Shown here one piece after another: positions 34,451 through 45,133 of a stretch of 64,000 nt of DNA. The notes below the pieces were generated by a model. It saw only the letters and a list, made by a program, of their open reading frames with translations. It did no database searches and was not told the origin of the DNA. The stretch covers positions 1 to 64,000 of the forward strand of contig DBOB01000023.1 of NCBI GenBank assembly GCA_002299885.1, read 5' to 3'. A program made the position numbers and the translations under genes. The stretch's first letter is position 1; each line of letters begins with the position of its first letter. Origin of the DNA: Sediminibacterium sp. UBA657 (GTDB taxonomy: Bacteria > Bacteroidota > Bacteroidia > Chitinophagales > Chitinophagaceae).

Positions 34451-37201
34451 ATGGAGTATCAGTTTAGGACGATCGAAAAAAAATGGCAAACAAGCTGGAA
34501 AAATCAAAAGGCCTACCAAGTTTCCAATCAAAGCAATAAGCCAAAATGTTATGTCTTAGATATGTTCCCTTATCCAAGTGGGGCTGGTTTGCATGTGGGG
34601 CACCCATTAGGCTATATTGCGTCTGATATTTATAGCAGGTATAAAAGATTAAAAGGATTCAATGTTTTACATCCCATGGGGTATGATGCTTTTGGATTAC
34701 CTGCAGAACAATATGCCATTGAGCATGGGGTCCATCCTTCTAAAAGCACCCACAACAATATTGATAATTTTAGAAGTCAATTAGATAATATTGGATTTTG
34801 TTATGATTGGGATAGGGAAGTAAGAACCTGTGATGCCACTTATTACAAATGGACACAGTGGATCTTCTTGCAATTATTCAATAGTTATTTTGATCGCAAT
34901 TTAAACAAGGCCAATCCAATTAGTGCATTGGTGAATACATTTGAAAAAGAAGGCAATCTGCATCATGCTTGTCCGGCGGATAATGATTTAAATTTTACTG
35001 CAGCTCAATGGAGTAGTTGGGATGAAAAAGCCCAGCAAGATGTGTTGATGCAATATCGATTGGCTTTTTGTGGCTTTGGAGAAGTGAATTGGTGCGCTGC
35101 CTTGGGCACCGTGTTGGCTAATGACGAAGTGATTAATGGATATAGTGAAAGAGGCGGACATCCAGTAGAAAAAAAGAAATTACGTCAATGGTATTTACGT
35201 ATCACAGAATATGCGGATCGTTTATTAGCTGGCTTAGACACGATCCAATTTAGTGATGCAATGAAAGAAATGCAATCTAATTGGATTGGCAAAAGTTATG
35301 GTGCAGAGATCGACTTTAAAGTGGCAGATCAATCAGCAATACTTACTGTTTATACAACAAGACCTGATACCGTATTTGGAGTAGATTTTTTAGTAGTCGC
35401 TCCAGAACACGCGTTGATACAAGAAATTGTGCCTGCCTCTCATCAACAAGAAGTGAATGACTATATCGCCTATGTGAAAAGCAGAAGCGAACGTGAGCGA
35501 ATTGCAGAGAAAAAAATTACAGGTTGTTTTACTGGTGCTTATGTTGTGAATCCGTTCAATCAACAACGCATTCCAATTTGGATTTCTGAATATGTATTAG
35601 CAGGATATGGCACAGGTGCTATTATGGCGGTGCCTTGTGGGGATGATCGTGACTTCAAATTCGCCCAGCATTTTAATATTCCTATTACCAATATTATTGG
35701 TGATGCATATGACGGCACTGCCGCAAATCCAACTAAGGATGGTGTATTATCGAATAGTGATTTTTTAAATGGGATGATTCAAAAAGACGCCATTGCTGTA
35801 GTAATTGAAAAATTAGAAGCAATGGGTATTGGGAAAAAGAAAGTTAATTTCCGTATGCGTGATGCTGCATTTAGTAGACAACGTTATTGGGGAGAGCCAT
35901 TTCCTATAAAATGGAAAAATGGCATTGCGTATCCTTTATCAGAAAGCGAGTTGCCTTTATTATTACCAACGGTCGAAAATTACGGACCTGGTCCAGACGG
36001 AGAAGGGCCTCTTGCAAATATCGAAGACTGGAAGGCCAATCATTTTGAAACCAATACCATGCCTGGATTTGCTGGGAGTAGTTGGTATTTTTTAAGGTAT
36101 ATGGATCCGCATAATACCACTGAATTTTGTGATCGCAAAGTGAGTGATTATTGGGGTCAGGTAGACTTATATATTGGAGGAACAGAACACGCCGTTGGAC
36201 ATTTATTGTACAGTAGGATGTGGACCAAGGCTTTGTTCGATTTAGGACATATTGGTTTTGACGAACCATTTAAAAAATTATTGAACCAGGGGATGATTCA
36301 AGGAAGTTCCCGTTTTGTATACCGTAAAAGAGGGACACAGGTTTTTGTTTCTGCAGGATTAGCAAAGACCATGGAAGTGGATCAATTGCATGTGGATGTT
36401 AATATTGTAGATGGTCAAGTATTGGATACAGAAGCGTTCAAAAAATGGAAACCAGATTATGCCAATGCAACATTTGAATTAGAAGATGGAAAATATATCT
36501 GTGGCGTGGAAGTAGAAAAAATGTCTAAGTCAAAATTCAACACAGTGAACCCAGATGTACTTGTTGATAAATATGGTGCAGACACTTTTAGAATGTATGA
36601 AATGTTCTTGGGGCCAGTAGAGCAAAGTAAGCCATGGGATACCAAAGGCATAGAAGGCGTGCACCGATTTTTGAAAAAATTATGGAGGTTGTTTTATGAC
36701 GAGATGAAAGGCCAAATGTGGGTAGATGAAAAAGCGACTCCAGCAGAATTAAAAGTACTACATAAAACCATTAAAAAAATTGAAGAAGACACCGAGCGAC
36801 ATAGTTACAATACTGCAGTGAGTAGTTTTATGATTTGCATAAACGAATTATTCGATTTGGGTTGTCATAAAAAAGAAGTCTTAGAGCAGGTGCTTGTTTT
36901 ATTAGCGCCCTATGCACCGCATATTAGCGAAGAACTTTGGTCCTTAATTGGCAACCAAGGGTTAGTGATTGATGCTGCTTTCCCGATGTTTGATGCGCAG
37001 TATGTCACTGAGACTTCCAAGGAGTATCCTGTAAGTATCAATGGTAAAGTTAGGACCAATATTGCCATAGATTTAGATGCAACAGAAGCCCAGGTGCATG
37101 AAATTGTACTAAATAATGCATTAATTCAAAAATGGATAGAAGGAAAACCAATAAAAAAACTCATATTCGTAAAAGGTAAAATGATCAATGTAGTGCTCTA
37201 G
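34451..37201 (+). CDS. leuS: leucine--tRNA ligase
   Basis: 916 residues, in the range for Bacteroidota. Class Ia signatures are the HIGH-type HVGH at 48-51 within FPYPSGAGLHVGHPLGY and the KMSKS loop EKMSKSKFNTV at about 689-699. The CP1 editing domain (about 240-430, with TVYTTRPDTVFGVDFLV and YGTGAIMAVPCGDDRDF) is intact, as is the C-terminal anticodon-binding domain. An insertion around 155-190 (HHACPADNDLNFTAAQW) is a feature of the phylum. It charges tRNA-Leu; one such tRNA is at 58.7 kb. Confidence 0.97.
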   Translation: MEYQFRTIEKKWQTSWKNQKAYQVSNQSNKPKCYVLDMFPYPSGAGLHVGHPLGYIASDIYSRYKRLKGFNVLHPMGYDAFGLPAEQYAIEHGVHPSKSTHNNIDNFRSQLDNIGFCYDWDREVRTCDATYYKWTQWIFLQLFNSYFDRNLNKANPISALVNTFEKEGNLHHACPADNDLNFTAAQWSSWDEKAQQDVLMQYRLAFCGFGEVNWCAALGTVLANDEVINGYSERGGHPVEKKKLRQWYLRITEYADRLLAGLDTIQFSDAMKEMQSNWIGKSYGAEIDFKVADQSAILTVYTTRPDTVFGVDFLVVAPEHALIQEIVPASHQQEVNDYIAYVKSRSERERIAEKKITGCFTGAYVVNPFNQQRIPIWISEYVLAGYGTGAIMAVPCGDDRDFKFAQHFNIPITNIIGDAYDGTAANPTKDGVLSNSDFLNGMIQKDAIAVVIEKLEAMGIGKKKVNFRMRDAAFSRQRYWGEPFPIKWKNGIAYPLSESELPLLLPTVENYGPGPDGEGPLANIEDWKANHFETNTMPGFAGSSWYFLRYMDPHNTTEFCDRKVSDYWGQVDLYIGGTEHAVGHLLYSRMWTKALFDLGHIGFDEPFKKLLNQGMIQGSSRFVYRKRGTQVFVSAGLAKTMEVDQLHVDVNIVDGQVLDTEAFKKWKPDYANATFELEDGKYICGVEVEKMSKSKFNTVNPDVLVDKYGADTFRMYEMFLGPVEQSKPWDTKGIEGVHRFLKKLWRLFYDEMKGQMWVDEKATPAELKVLHKTIKKIEEDTERHSYNTAVSSFMICINELFDLGCHKKEVLEQVLVLLAPYAPHISEELWSLIGNQGLVIDAAFPMFDAQYVTETSKEYPVSINGKVRTNIAIDLDATEAQVHEIVLNNALIQKWIEGKPIKKLIFVKGKMINVVL

Positions 37202-37217
37202 CATAAAATAAAATACT

Positions 37218-39317
37218 ATGAAAAAAACAATCTTATTCTCAGTCGTTTTAAGTATGATCTCTTTTTCTGGGATCGCGCAAATGCCTCAAAGTGGTTTACC
37301 ACGTTTTATTCGTTGGGTAGACAATAACCAGTTTGTCTTGAACACCAAAAGAGGGGACGATGCTGCACCAAAAAATTACGTGTACAATCTAACTACAAAG
37401 CAATATAGTATTGCGCCAGCAGATGTGGTACCAACCGAAAAAATGGTTTACCTTAAAAAAGGGGATGTCTTTTTAAAAGAAAATGGAGCAGAGACGCAGT
37501 TAACTTTTGACGTAGCGGAAGAAAAAAATCCAACTTTATCACCTGATGGAAATTATGTTGGCTATACTAAGAACAATAATTTATACACTTTATCCCTTGC
37601 AACTAAAAAGGAAGTGGCTATCACCAATGATGGTGCTACTGGAATCTTAAATGGTTATGCAAGCTGGGTATACTTTGAAGAGATCTTTGGTCGTTCAACA
37701 CAGTACCGTGCTTTCTGGTGGAGTCCTGATAGTAAGTATATCTCATTTATGCGTTTTGACGAGCGTAAAGTGCCTATGTTCCCTATTTACAATAGTGAAG
37801 GACAGCATGGCTTTGTAGAAGAAACTAGGTATCCAAAAGCAGGTGATCAAAATCCAACAGTAAAAATTGGATGGACTACACCAGATGGTGGAAGCATTAC
37901 ATGGGCTGATTTTAATGAAATGGAAGATCAATATTTTGGATGGCCTATTTGGAATCCAAATAACAATGCGATGTGGTTGAGCTGGATGGATCGTGGTCAA
38001 AACAACCTTAAAATTTATGAATTGAATATGACCACAGGTGCTAAAAAACCTGTGTATACAGAATACCAAAAAACTTGGATTGATCTAGAAGACAGAAATG
38101 GTGGTAGAATTAATTTTATCCCAAACAACAAAGGATACATTGCTCAAGCAGATGCGAGTGGCTGGAATCATTTGTACATGTATGATATGGAAGGCAAATT
38201 GCAATACCCTATCACCAATGGTAAATTTACAGTATTAGGTATTCGCCAAATTGATGAAAAAAATAAAACCATCTATTTTACAGCAAGAGGTATTGAAAGT
38301 AGTGCAAGGATTGATTTATACTCAATTGGTTTTGATGGTAAAAATCAGAAAAGATTAACCGTTGGAGATTATAATAATGCACAGGTTTATTTAGCACCTG
38401 ATGCAAAAAACTTTGTAACACTGTATAGCAATGTACAAACGCCAACAACTTTAGCACTCATCAACGCACAAAAGAAAACAGTAGAAGTTTTAGGGACTGC
38501 AACACCAGCAAATTACGATGCGACTAAATTGGCTAAAACCGAATTGATCCGTATTAAGAGTGCTGATGGTTTATTTGAATTACCAGCATTGGTGACATGG
38601 CCTAAAAACATGGATCCAAATAAAAAGTATCCATTATTAGTAAGTATTTATGGAGGTCCAAACGCAGGTACGGTTATGGACAGCTGGTCTTCGAATCCAA
38701 CGAAAGAAGCTTGGGCACAAGAAGGATTAATTCAGGTGGCATTTGATCACCGTGCGAGTGGACATTTTGGAAAAGAAGGTGTCAACTATATGTACCGTGA
38801 CTTGGGCCATTGGGAAATGGAAGATTATATGACGATGGCAAAATGGTTTATCGCCAACGGTCAAGCAGACCCTACTAAAATTGCAATCACTGGATTTAGT
38901 TATGGTGGCTATATGAGTGCTTATGCATTGACATATGGTGCATCTGTATTCACCCATGCAATGGCTGGAGGAAGTGTAACGGCTTGGGAATTGTATGATT
39001 CACATTATACAGAGCGTTTCATGGATACACCAGCAGAAAACCCAGAAGGGTATAAGTCTGGTAATGTAATGACACATCTTAAAAACTTTAAAGGCGTATT
39101 GCAATTGGTGCATGGCACAATGGATGACAATGTGCATATGCAAAATTCAATTCAATTATTGAGTGCTTTACAAGATCAAGGTAAACAAGTTGAATTCATG
39201 TTATATCCTGGTGGTCGTCATGGTTGGGGTGGTGCAAAAGGCAAACATTTTAATGACTTGAAGAATCAATTTATTTACAAACACTTATTGGAAAAGGCGA
39301 TGCCTGCTTCAAAATAA
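37218..39317 (+). CDS. dipeptidyl-peptidase IV family S9 peptidase
   Basis: 699 residues with a signal peptide ([21 protein letters not shown]). The N-terminal beta propeller covers about residues 30-430 (with [20 protein letters not shown], the DPP-IV Glu motif at VYFEE), and the alpha/beta-hydrolase domain the remainder. The catalytic triad is visible: Ser561 in GFSYGGYM, Asp in [10 protein letters not shown] and His in PGGRHGWGG. Such enzymes release X-Pro dipeptides from peptides in the periplasm. It follows leuS after 16 bp and precedes ruvB by 8 bp. Confidence 0.93.
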   Translation: MKKTILFSVVLSMISFSGIAQMPQSGLPRFIRWVDNNQFVLNTKRGDDAAPKNYVYNLTTKQYSIAPADVVPTEKMVYLKKGDVFLKENGAETQLTFDVAEEKNPTLSPDGNYVGYTKNNNLYTLSLATKKEVAITNDGATGILNGYASWVYFEEIFGRSTQYRAFWWSPDSKYISFMRFDERKVPMFPIYNSEGQHGFVEETRYPKAGDQNPTVKIGWTTPDGGSITWADFNEMEDQYFGWPIWNPNNNAMWLSWMDRGQNNLKIYELNMTTGAKKPVYTEYQKTWIDLEDRNGGRINFIPNNKGYIAQADASGWNHLYMYDMEGKLQYPITNGKFTVLGIRQIDEKNKTIYFTARGIESSARIDLYSIGFDGKNQKRLTVGDYNNAQVYLAPDAKNFVTLYSNVQTPTTLALINAQKKTVEVLGTATPANYDATKLAKTELIRIKSADGLFELPALVTWPKNMDPNKKYPLLVSIYGGPNAGTVMDSWSSNPTKEAWAQEGLIQVAFDHRASGHFGKEGVNYMYRDLGHWEMEDYMTMAKWFIANGQADPTKIAITGFSYGGYMSAYALTYGASVFTHAMAGGSVTAWELYDSHYTERFMDTPAENPEGYKSGNVMTHLKNFKGVLQLVHGTMDDNVHMQNSIQLLSALQDQGKQVEFMLYPGGRHGWGGAKGKHFNDLKNQFIYKHLLEKAMPASK

Positions 39318-39325
39318 TTTTAAAA

Positions 39326-40363
39326 ATGTCAAACCCAAACTTGGATAGGCCATTTCAAAATATACCCACACAGGACAAAGAATTTGAGAATACCATTCGT
39401 CCTGCTGCCATGGATGCTTTTGCTGGTCAGCCACAGTTGATTGAAAATATTAGCATTTTCATTAAAGCTGCTAAGCTTAGGGGAGAGGCATTAGATCATA
39501 TTTTATTTCATGGTCCTCCAGGCTTAGGTAAAACCACTTTAAGCAGGATTGTTGCCAATGAGATGGGTGTGCAGATTAAAGAAACCTCTGGTCCTGTGAT
39601 TGAAAAGCCCAGTGACTTGGCTGGCTTATTGACCAGCTTAGAACCAAATGATGTTTTATTTATTGACGAGATCCATCGATTGAGTACTGTAGTAGAGGAG
39701 TATTTATATGCTGCCATGGAAGACTACAAGATTGATATCTTAATTGATAGTGGTCCCAATGCAAGATCAGTTCAGATTAATTTAAATCCATTCACTTTGG
39801 TTGGTGCCACAACAAGAAGTGGATTATTGACAGCACCCTTGTTGTCTCGCTTTGGTATTAAATCTAGGTTGGAGTATTATCCAGTACCAGTTTTGCAAAA
39901 AATTATTGAAAGAAGCGCAGGCATCCTAGAAGTGAAAGTAGATTCAAGTGCTGCTGGTGAGATTGCAAGAAGGAGTAGGGGGACACCAAGAATTGCCAAC
40001 GGTTTATTAAGAAGGGTAAGGGATTTTGCGCAAGTGCTAAACGATGGCATTGTTGATTTAGGAATTACACAGCATGCACTAAAAGCATTGAATGTAGACG
40101 AGCATGGCTTAGATGAAATGGACAATCGTATTTTGCTTGCCATTATTGAAAAATTCAAAGGTGGACCTGTTGGGATTACGACCATTGCAACTGCAGTAGG
40201 TGAAGAGTCGGGTACCATCGAAGAAGTGTATGAGCCATTCTTAATTCAAGAAGGATTTCTACAAAGAACGCCAAGGGGTAGAGAAGTAACTTATAAAGCC
40301 TACGAGCACCTTGGAAAGCATAAAGGACAAGGCTTTGGAGACAATCCAGAATTATTCAGATAG
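39326..40363 (+). CDS. ruvB: Holliday junction branch migration ATPase RuvB
   Basis: 345 residues. Walker [16 protein letters not shown] (about 58-72), Walker [12 protein letters not shown], sensor region [20 protein letters not shown] with the arginine finger, and the C-terminal winged helix ([16 protein letters not shown]) are complete. RuvB drives branch migration with RuvA. ruvC is in the same window and ruvA is not. It lies 8 bp after the peptidase gene. Confidence 0.97.
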   Translation: MSNPNLDRPFQNIPTQDKEFENTIRPAAMDAFAGQPQLIENISIFIKAAKLRGEALDHILFHGPPGLGKTTLSRIVANEMGVQIKETSGPVIEKPSDLAGLLTSLEPNDVLFIDEIHRLSTVVEEYLYAAMEDYKIDILIDSGPNARSVQINLNPFTLVGATTRSGLLTAPLLSRFGIKSRLEYYPVPVLQKIIERSAGILEVKVDSSAAGEIARRSRGTPRIANGLLRRVRDFAQVLNDGIVDLGITQHALKALNVDEHGLDEMDNRILLAIIEKFKGGPVGITTIATAVGEESGTIEEVYEPFLIQEGFLQRTPRGREVTYKAYEHLGKHKGQGFGDNPELFR

Positions 40364-40376
40364 TCAATAAAGTAAA

Positions 40377-40407
40377 CAATAAAGTACAATAATAAACTTA
40401 TTGTACT
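40377..40407 (-). terminator. AT-rich hairpin at the end of the response-regulator gene
   Basis: AGTACAATAA (40383-40392) and TTATTGTACT (40398-40407) form a perfect 10-bp stem with a 5-base loop; on the minus strand a T-rich stretch follows the stem. The right arm includes the stop codon of the response regulator. It may serve ruvB from the other side, but no T run is present there. Confidence 0.5.
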
Positions 40408-41096
40408 ACTAATCTAAATCCATTTCCGTGGATATTGACAATTTCAATGGTACTATCTTCTTTTAGATATTTTCTCAACTTAGCAATGTACACGTCCATG
40501 CTTCTTCCATTGAAATAAGTATCACTGCCCCATATTTTTTTCAATGCTTTTTCTCTTGTCAATAAATCATTTTTGTGCTCTGCAAGCATTTTTAATAATT
40601 CATTTTCTTTTGGAGAAAGTACTTGAGTGGCATCTTTAACCTTTAGTTCTCTTAATTTTGGATTGAAATGATAAGCACCTAATTCAAATTCTAGATTATC
40701 TGTTACTTTATGGTCTTCCTCGTTACGTTTGATAATGGCTTTGATTTTATGCATCAATACATCGCTATCGAAAGGCTTAGTGATGTAATCATCCGCGCCA
40801 AGTCTGTAACCTTGTAGGATATCTTCTTTTAATGTTTTCGCACTTAAAAAGAACAAAGGCACATCTGGATCAATATCTCTAATTTCTTCTGCCAATGTAA
40901 AACCATCCACATTTGGCATCATGACGTCTAATAAACAAAGGTCAAATTTTTCACGTTGAAAAGCACCAAGGCCTAATCTGCCATCTCTTTCAAGGGTAAC
41001 TTCATAATCATTTAGTTCTAGAAAATTTTTTAAAACTAAACCTAAATTACTATCGTCTTCACATAAAAGGATCTTATACTTCTTCTTGTCTTCCAT
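40398..41096 (-). CDS. OmpR/PhoB-type response regulator (RprY-like)
   Basis: 232 residues from the ATG at 41096. The receiver domain (about 7-122) has the phospho-acceptor Asp57 in DLCLLDVMMPNVDGF, the acidic pair CEDD at 12-15, and the conserved Thr/Lys (FFLSAKT, DYITKPFD). The C-terminal winged-helix domain ends in NGRSMDVYIAKLRKYL and IHGNGFRLVV. It resembles RprY of Bacteroidota. No sensor kinase lies next to it. A perfect 14-bp inverted repeat stands 20 bases upstream of the start. Confidence 0.93.
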   Translation of the reverse strand: MEDKKKYKILLCEDDSNLGLVLKNFLELNDYEVTLERDGRLGLGAFQREKFDLCLLDVMMPNVDGFTLAEEIRDIDPDVPLFFLSAKTLKEDILQGYRLGADDYITKPFDSDVLMHKIKAIIKRNEEDHKVTDNLEFELGAYHFNPKLRELKVKDATQVLSPKENELLKMLAEHKNDLLTREKALKKIWGSDTYFNGRSMDVYIAKLRKYLKEDSTIEIVNIHGNGFRLVVQ

Positions 41097-41116
41097 ATTT
41101 AAATGCTTTGTGTAAA

Positions 41117-41154
41117 GAAACACATTTTATTTTTTAAATTATAAAATGTGTTTC
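41117..41154. repeat. perfect 14-bp inverted repeat upstream of the response regulator
   Basis: GAAACACATTTTAT (41117-41130) and ATAAAATGTGTTTC (41141-41154) are exact inverted copies with a 10-base AT spacer. The position between recQ and the response-regulator start fits an operator for autoregulation, a leader hairpin, or an AT-rich terminator of recQ. Confidence 0.7.
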
Positions 41155-41194
41155 CAATCTTTTGTTAAAAATATACCTAATACTTATTAGTTAT

Positions 41195-42907
41195 TTAATG
41201 CTTATTAGTGATACAAAGGTCGCATATTCCACAGCTTTGCGGCGCTTTTTCACCAAAATATTTTGCAAGAAATACGCTTCTGCATGTCACTAATCTATTG
41301 CCTAAATAATCTCTCATTGCTTGAATTCTGTCCTCAAAAGCTAATTTTCTTGCTTGGTATTCGTCTAAATTAAGGGTCATAAATTCTGCAGACGCCCTGT
41401 TCCATTTAAATTGTACAATCGGTTGATTTGCTTTTTGCTCTAATGAAATCATGCCATATTGTTGCAGTTGGTTTAATTGTGTTTGTACAAATTCAATATC
41501 ACGTTGCAATAGTTTTGCAAGTATACCTTCATTGATGTATTGAGGGCTATCTAATATACCACCATAGGTCCTCAATAAGGTTTGTAAAACAAAGCCAGTT
41601 TCTGGGTATTGTTTTTCAAATAATTGAATGCTAATTCTGTTTTCAATGACTTGAACTAATGTAGGCTTGAAAGAACTTGGTGAAAATTTTACGTGCCCCT
41701 CTTGCTCTATCCATTGCAATGCATTCCTTGCGATGATTTTATCCCATTTAAATTGCAAACAAAATAACTCAAAATCAAATAAAAACTGTTGTTGTTCACC
41801 CATACCAACTGGTAATTGAACAAAATCAGCTAAATCTTGAAACACATTTTTAATCACCGGAATTGGAGGTATCTTTTTTTCCTGTAACTGATTCCAGTAG
41901 TCTAGGTCATTTTGTTGGTAGAGTAAAATTGCTTTTGCAGCCAATCCATCTCTACCTGCTCTACCTGCTTCCTGATAATATTGTTCTATGCTACCAGGGA
42001 TATCAAAGTGGATGACTGCACGCACATTGGTTTTATTAATGCCCATTCCAAATGCACTGGTAGATACGATTACCTGAGTCTTGTCTTGCATCCAATCCTC
42101 CTGCACCTTTTTGCGTTCATACAATTCCATACCTGCATGGTATCCCGAAACATTAAAACCATAACTACTCAACATACTAGTAAGCTGAGCCACATTGTTT
42201 CTTGTATTGCAATAAATGATCACAGATCCATCCAAATCCTTTAGTAAATTCTTTAAGACAAATAGTTTAACGGTTTCTTTTTTGACTTGGTAGCTCAGAT
42301 TTGGTCTTAAAAATTGATCTGTAATTAAATTTGCATCTTTTAAACCCAATTGAACTAACATATCTTTTTGCACCAATGGAATTGCAGAGGCAGTCATTGC
42401 TAAAATGGGAATTGTAGGAAAGGTTTTTTTTATAAAATCCAATTTGCGATAGCTTGGTCTAAAATCATAACCCCATTGTGAAATGCAATGCGCTTCATCA
42501 ATAGCAAACAATTGAATAGGTAGTCCGCTTAGTAAAGTTTGAAAATGTTTTTGTGCTAATTTTTCTGGAGAACAATAAATAAATTGGTATTTTTTGGCTT
42601 CAATCTCTTTAAAAACAATTGACTCCTCCTGCGCACTTAATTGGCTTCCTAATAAAACGGCTTTTAAATTTTTTGAGACTAAGTCTTTCACTTGGTCTTG
42701 CATGAGTGCAATCAATGGGCTAATCACAATACAGATGCCTCTTTGGAAGATGGTGGGTACTTGAAAGCAAATAGACTTGCCCGCGCCAGTTGGCAGTAAT
42801 GCAAGCGTATCTTTTCCAGCAAGAATGGATTCAATCACAGCTAATTGCTGTGGTCTAAAACTATCATAATTCCAATGCTTTTTTAATATGTCATCTAAGG
42901 CTTCCAA
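41195..42907 (-). CDS. recQ: RecQ family ATP-dependent DNA helicase
   Basis: 570 residues, starting with TTG at 42907 (no upstream ATG before an in-frame stop). Helicase motifs are Walker A LPTGAGKSIC (41-45 within), DEAHCISQWGYDFRPSY, MTASA, SGYHAGM and the final QEAGRAGRDG. After residue 340 come a region without the usual zinc finger and, at the extreme C-terminus, Cys542, Cys559, Cys562 and Cys565 (SCGICDLC), which would be zinc ligands. The HRDC domain is absent. Unwinds DNA 3'-5' during repair. Confidence 0.9.
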   Translation of the reverse strand: MEALDDILKKHWNYDSFRPQQLAVIESILAGKDTLALLPTGAGKSICFQVPTIFQRGICIVISPLIALMQDQVKDLVSKNLKAVLLGSQLSAQEESIVFKEIEAKKYQFIYCSPEKLAQKHFQTLLSGLPIQLFAIDEAHCISQWGYDFRPSYRKLDFIKKTFPTIPILAMTASAIPLVQKDMLVQLGLKDANLITDQFLRPNLSYQVKKETVKLFVLKNLLKDLDGSVIIYCNTRNNVAQLTSMLSSYGFNVSGYHAGMELYERKKVQEDWMQDKTQVIVSTSAFGMGINKTNVRAVIHFDIPGSIEQYYQEAGRAGRDGLAAKAILLYQQNDLDYWNQLQEKKIPPIPVIKNVFQDLADFVQLPVGMGEQQQFLFDFELFCLQFKWDKIIARNALQWIEQEGHVKFSPSSFKPTLVQVIENRISIQLFEKQYPETGFVLQTLLRTYGGILDSPQYINEGILAKLLQRDIEFVQTQLNQLQQYGMISLEQKANQPIVQFKWNRASAEFMTLNLDEYQARKLAFEDRIQAMRDYLGNRLVTCRSVFLAKYFGEKAPQSCGICDLCITNKH

Positions 42908-42928
42908 TCTAACAATGTATTGAATCTT

Positions 42929-45064
42929 TTAATTTAATTTCTTCTTAAATAACCTTAGTGAATTCAAGGCCAAGACCACATCACTTAGTGCCATAATCAT
43001 GGCGCCATAGGTTGGGCCCCAAGTACCCAAAAATCCTAATGCGGCCACAGGGATTGCAATGATATTATAGGAGAATGCCCACCCTAAATTTTCTTTAATG
43101 GTTTGGTATGTTTTTCTTCCTAAGACTAAAGACATTGGTAAGTTTTTTAACCCACTATTCATTAATACCACTTGTGCACTTTGGATAGCAATATGCGAAG
43201 CATTACTTAATGAAATGCCAATAGTGGCTTTTGCCAAAGCAGGTGCATCATTGATGCCATCGCCTACCATTGCAGTAGGTGCAATTTTAATTAAAGCATC
43301 TAGTGTAGCTAATTTTTCTGAAGGACTTTGTTCTGCAATAATTTTCTGAATTCCTAATGCCTTGCCTACTTGTTGGCATTTTATTGCCCTGTCTCCACTC
43401 AATAAGATGGTGGAGATGCCTTGACGGTGTAATTGCTCCACTACCTCTTTTGCTTCTGGTCTAATTTGATCTGCTACATCAATCCATCCAATGAATTGAT
43501 TGTTTTTTTGGATATAGATATTATGTCCATCTTCAATCGATTTATCTTCTAATGTTTTAAAAGAGCCTGCCCAATAGGTATTGCCTTCTTTATCTGTAGC
43601 TTGAATACCCATCCCTTTCACTTCTTCTATTGTAGCCCATGAAATGCCTTCTTTGGTTGCCCATGTTGTTTTAATACAATTTGCAATAGGGTGATTGGAA
43701 TATTTTTCTAAAGAGTATGCGAGTATTTTAAATGCAGCCTCTGAAATTGGAGCTTGCTCATTTTCTACAATATGAAAACCACTTAGCTCAAATTGACCAG
43801 TAGTTAAGGTGCCTGTTTTATCAAAAACAACTTGCTTGATATCTTTAAATGTTTCTAAGCTTTTTGCGTTTTTAAATAAGACCCCATTTCGGGCACCTCT
43901 ACCAAGTCCTACAGCTATTGCAGCAGGTGTTGCCAATCCCATGGCACATGGACAAGAAATCACCAGTACAGCGATGGATCTTAACATGCTTTCACTAAAT
44001 CCTATATTGGTGAAAAAGTAATTGCCCAATAAAGTAAGCAAAGCAATACCAAGCACCAAGGGTACAAAAATGGCACTAATTTTATCTGCTAAAATTTGCA
44101 CAGGTGGTTTTTCACCTTGTGCTGCTTTGACCATTTTTAAAATATTTGCCAACACCGTTTGATCACCCACAGCAGTTACATAGGCTTTAATAGTACCATT
44201 TTCGATCGTACTACCTCCTAATAAAATATCCTTCATGGCACGATGCACAGGGATACTTTCTCCAGTGACAATTGCTTCATTCACTTCTGCTTCCCCAGAT
44301 AAAATTTTACAATCCATCGGAACAGTTTCCCCTGAATTGATTAGTAAAATATCGCCCACTTTTAAACTGTCTGCACTAACGTTAAAAATAATTTCTTTAT
44401 GATGTTCATCAAAGACAATCATATTTGCCATTACTTTTTGTGCTTTTACTAAATCTTTTAAAGCCCTTTGGGTAGACGCAATAGAAGCGTCTTCTAAATA
44501 ATTACCAAAAAATACAAAAGTTAAAATCGTAGCCGTTGTTTCGTAATAAGCAAACTGTGCACCTTGTCCAATGATGGTGCCGTATAAACTATAACCAAAG
44601 GATGCCATCGCACCAATAGAAACCAATACATTCATATTGGGAATACCATGCAGTAAACTATTGAATGCACTCTTTCCAAAGTAGTTCATGCCTACAACAA
44701 AAACAGGTATTGTCAATGCCAATTGTACATAAGGATTCATTAACCAATGAATATGCAGGCCCGGTAACATATGCAAAAGGAGTGGAGTGGTAAAAATTAG
44801 AGAGAAGAAGGCACGTTCTTTATTGTTGTCTAACCATTTTTTACTTGCCGCTTCTGTGTCTTGCCCCCTCACTTTATAACCTAGTCCTTGAATCCCTTTC
44901 ATTAAACTGGTTTTTTGATCAGCATCTGCCAATTCAAACTGCACTTCTCCTTCCATGAAGTTGACTTTTGGTTCATGGATGCCTTGACTACTTAGGTATT
45001 TGTGAATAGATAACGCACAATTGGTACAGCTCATTCCATCTACCTTCCATTGAATGTTTTCCAT
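42929..45064 (-). CDS. copA: copper-translocating P1B-type ATPase
   Basis: 711 residues. An N-terminal heavy-metal-binding domain carries MSCTNC (Cys13, Cys16), followed by membrane helices, the actuator loop (TGESIPVH), the CPC motif in ISCPCAMGLATP, the phosphorylation site FDKTGTLTTG, an ATP-binding HP motif (SNHPIANC) and the hinge MVGDGINDAPALAKA. This is the Cu(I)-export type. It is 21 bp ahead of recQ on the same strand. Export of copper to the periplasm is inferred from the motif set. Confidence 0.95.
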   Translation of the reverse strand: MENIQWKVDGMSCTNCALSIHKYLSSQGIHEPKVNFMEGEVQFELADADQKTSLMKGIQGLGYKVRGQDTEAASKKWLDNNKERAFFSLIFTTPLLLHMLPGLHIHWLMNPYVQLALTIPVFVVGMNYFGKSAFNSLLHGIPNMNVLVSIGAMASFGYSLYGTIIGQGAQFAYYETTATILTFVFFGNYLEDASIASTQRALKDLVKAQKVMANMIVFDEHHKEIIFNVSADSLKVGDILLINSGETVPMDCKILSGEAEVNEAIVTGESIPVHRAMKDILLGGSTIENGTIKAYVTAVGDQTVLANILKMVKAAQGEKPPVQILADKISAIFVPLVLGIALLTLLGNYFFTNIGFSESMLRSIAVLVISCPCAMGLATPAAIAVGLGRGARNGVLFKNAKSLETFKDIKQVVFDKTGTLTTGQFELSGFHIVENEQAPISEAAFKILAYSLEKYSNHPIANCIKTTWATKEGISWATIEEVKGMGIQATDKEGNTYWAGSFKTLEDKSIEDGHNIYIQKNNQFIGWIDVADQIRPEAKEVVEQLHRQGISTILLSGDRAIKCQQVGKALGIQKIIAEQSPSEKLATLDALIKIAPTAMVGDGINDAPALAKATIGISLSNASHIAIQSAQVVLMNSGLKNLPMSLVLGRKTYQTIKENLGWAFSYNIIAIPVAALGFLGTWGPTYGAMIMALSDVVLALNSLRLFKKKLN

Positions 45065-45082
45065 GATGATCTATTTATGACA

Positions 45083-45090
45083 TAAAGGTA
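45083..45090 (-). promoter_or_regulatory. possible -7 box for copA
   Basis: Minus-strand TACCTTTA, one base off TAnnTTTG, 18 bases before the copA ATG. No copper-responsive operator such as a CopY or CueR palindrome was recognised. Confidence 0.35.
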
Positions 45091-45121
45091 CGAAACCATT
45101 TTAGGATTGTATTTGAAGCTT

Positions 45122-45129
45122 TATATTTG
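45122..45129 (+). promoter_or_regulatory. -7 box directly before tsaE
   Basis: TATATTTG is an exact TAnnTTTG and ends four bases before the tsaE ATG at 45134, implying a transcript that starts at or inside the start codon. Confidence 0.45.
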
Positions 45130-45133
45130 CAAT

